DNA from: Dictyophora rubrovolvata
Lineage: Eukaryota; Basidiomycota; Agaricomycetes; Phallales; Phallaceae
Length of the DNA: 64,000 bases
Reading direction: 5' to 3'
Assembly (NCBI GenBank): GCA_029959195.1
Contig: CP114121.1
Span: forward strand, 1,364,001 to 1,428,000
A program made the position numbers and the translations under genes. The notes beneath the pieces are model-generated. The model was not told where the DNA came from and ran no database searches. It saw only the letters and a list, made by a program, of their open reading frames with translations. Of this stretch, positions 62,782 to 64,000 are shown piece by piece. Position 1 is the first letter of the stretch, and every line of letters begins with the position of its first letter.

Positions 62782-64000
62782 ATGGATATTTCCGATTCGT
62801 CCTCGTATACCATAGAAAACAGTGTCAAAGTTTACCCCCTCGCGAAAAGACAGCCCACGTCTGTAGGCAACTCCAAATGGTCTTCTTCGCAGTGGACTAG
62901 CATATCTTCACGTTCAACCTCGTCTCCTGGCGCGTTTTACTCTAACACACTTGGATCGGATAGTCTTCAAAATAACTCAGAAATTTCAAAACAGTCGGAG
63001 AAATTGCGTGTCGTATCATTTCCAGAGTATATCTGTGCTCCTCAGCGTATTCAATCAGAAATAGACTTGAATGCAGGAGAAGGTACCTCTTCAGATGAAT
63101 ATACTTCTTTCTCCATTTCCAGCGATTCAATTGAGTTTACGTTGAATTCCGACTTGCATACAACCACGTTTCCAAACATTATTGTTTCTAACACGACACG
63201 AAACAACAAAAAAGACACGGCTCGTTCAGGAGATGCAGGAAAGTCTTTAATTGAATCTCAAGCAGATCAAAGAAATGACATTGACTCTTTTTCAGATTGG
63301 CTAACTTGGACTACTTCACCACCAAGACCTATACCTGCGCTTCACGGTCCCGCTTCTCTCCCATATGCGCGGTGCCCCTCGTATGTTTTAATATATCAGT
63401 TCCATTTTTTCCCTTTGAGAGTATACAAATAGTGGTGCCGAGGGAACTGTCATAGAAGAACCTTCCTTGTTACCCCACGTTATCTGGGGACTTGAGCCAG
63501 ATGACACATTCGGGATTCAATATTCCCAAAACGTACGGAGGCAGTTTAATAATCGACATTCTAACCACAGAGACAGCATATATGCTATGCCTGACCAAAA
63601 GGCCACAAAAACGGTGCATAAAAAGAATCCCATTCCCGATGATTTTATCTATTTTTCTCCACCGTTGTTCGAGTCACCTATGACCTATTTAAACATGTCT
63701 AACAGCCAAGAAGGCCATGGTAATATTTATAGAGAAACCCTACCTTTTATGGACCCCACAGCTCAACATCATCTCGTATTCAACCAAAATGCATATGCTC
63801 CCCGAGCAACTGGCTTAGGTTTCTTAACGTACAATAATCCTTCCTCAGTAGTAGAACTATCACATCTTAAAGAGCAGCCTTCTCCATACAACCAAACTTA
63901 TTTACCGACACCGCCCAATTCTTCCTCACCACAGTGGAGTGCGACGTTTTCTCCCCCGACATATAGCTCTTTCCTTATACCTCTTTCTACGTATGATACA
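62782..64000 (+). CDS. orphan Ser-rich protein, 5' part only (runs off window)
   Basis: Exon 62782..63380 joins through a 52-nt GT-AG intron to an exon that starts at 63433 and stays open to the last base, about 388 codons so far. The first ~200 residues are rich in Ser, Thr and Asn with an acidic character, ending at SPPRPIPALHGPASLPYARCPS. The second exon is Pro/Tyr/Asn-rich (LPTPPNSSSPQWSATFSP, TYSSFLIPLSTYDT). No domain, signal peptide or membrane span is visible; the composition resembles activation regions of fungal transcription factors or unstructured parts of RNA-binding proteins, whose folded domain could lie beyond the window. I do not assign a function. The start is the first ATG after the TCACGTGA box and an AT-rich stretch. 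Confidence 0.6.

Overview
This window looks like a gene-dense stretch of nuclear chromosome from a basidiomycete fungus, most likely an Agaricomycete. The evidence is gene structure and content. Almost every gene is cut by many very short introns (mostly 45-75 nt, about 180 by my count), intergenic gaps are short, and the set combines fungal-specific genes (KRE2/MNT1 mannosyltransferase, ATP sulfurylase with an APS-kinase-like tail, Pff1-type vacuolar protease, Vma16, Cue5) with an RNA-dependent RNA polymerase and a mushroom-type secreted lysozyme-like protein. I saw no transposon, LTR or viral remnant, CRISPR array, rRNA or convincing tRNA. Exon models were built by hand: reading frame was followed through each GT-AG (or GC-AG) junction and checked against remembered family motifs. 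No alignment was run.

Layout. 0-16 kb: a small hypothetical gene (-), a long homeodomain transcription factor (+), mitochondrial ribosomal protein uS9 (-) head-to-head with a WW/FF-domain RNA-processing protein (+), a KRE2/MNT1 alpha-1,2-mannosyltransferase (-), a Cue5-like ubiquitin-binding protein (+), V-ATPase proteolipid c'' (-) and, divergent from it, pantothenate synthetase (+). 16-28 kb: a 1,233-aa orphan protein whose C-terminus resembles a catalytically dead Ulp1-type (C48) peptidase, then the CHD1 chromatin remodeler. 28-45 kb: an RNA-dependent RNA polymerase, RNase H2 subunit B with a PIP-box, ERO1 and ATP sulfurylase (+), then an SNAPC3-like snRNA transcription factor and an orphan single-pass membrane protein (-). 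44-55 kb: a BolA-like protein, WRNIP1/Mgs1 AAA ATPase (+), a secreted lysozyme-like protein (-), protein phosphatase 5 and the SR140/U2SURP splicing factor (+). 55-64 kb: vigilin/Scp160 (-), head-to-head with the Pff1-like vacuolar protease (+), and the 5' part of an orphan gene that runs off the window.

No shared pathway joins the whole window; it reads as ordinary core genome. Local themes are RNA biology (WW/FF protein, SR140, SNAPC3-like, RdRP, vigilin), genome maintenance (RNase H2B, WRNIP1, CHD1) and the secretory/vacuolar system (mannosyltransferase, ERO1, Vma16, Pff1). I found no obvious new multi-gene system. The most unusual signals are a set of GC-AG introns whose use is forced by reading frame, a probable pseudo-protease domain in an orphan protein, several very short introns and microexons, and a 52-bp head-to-head gene pair.
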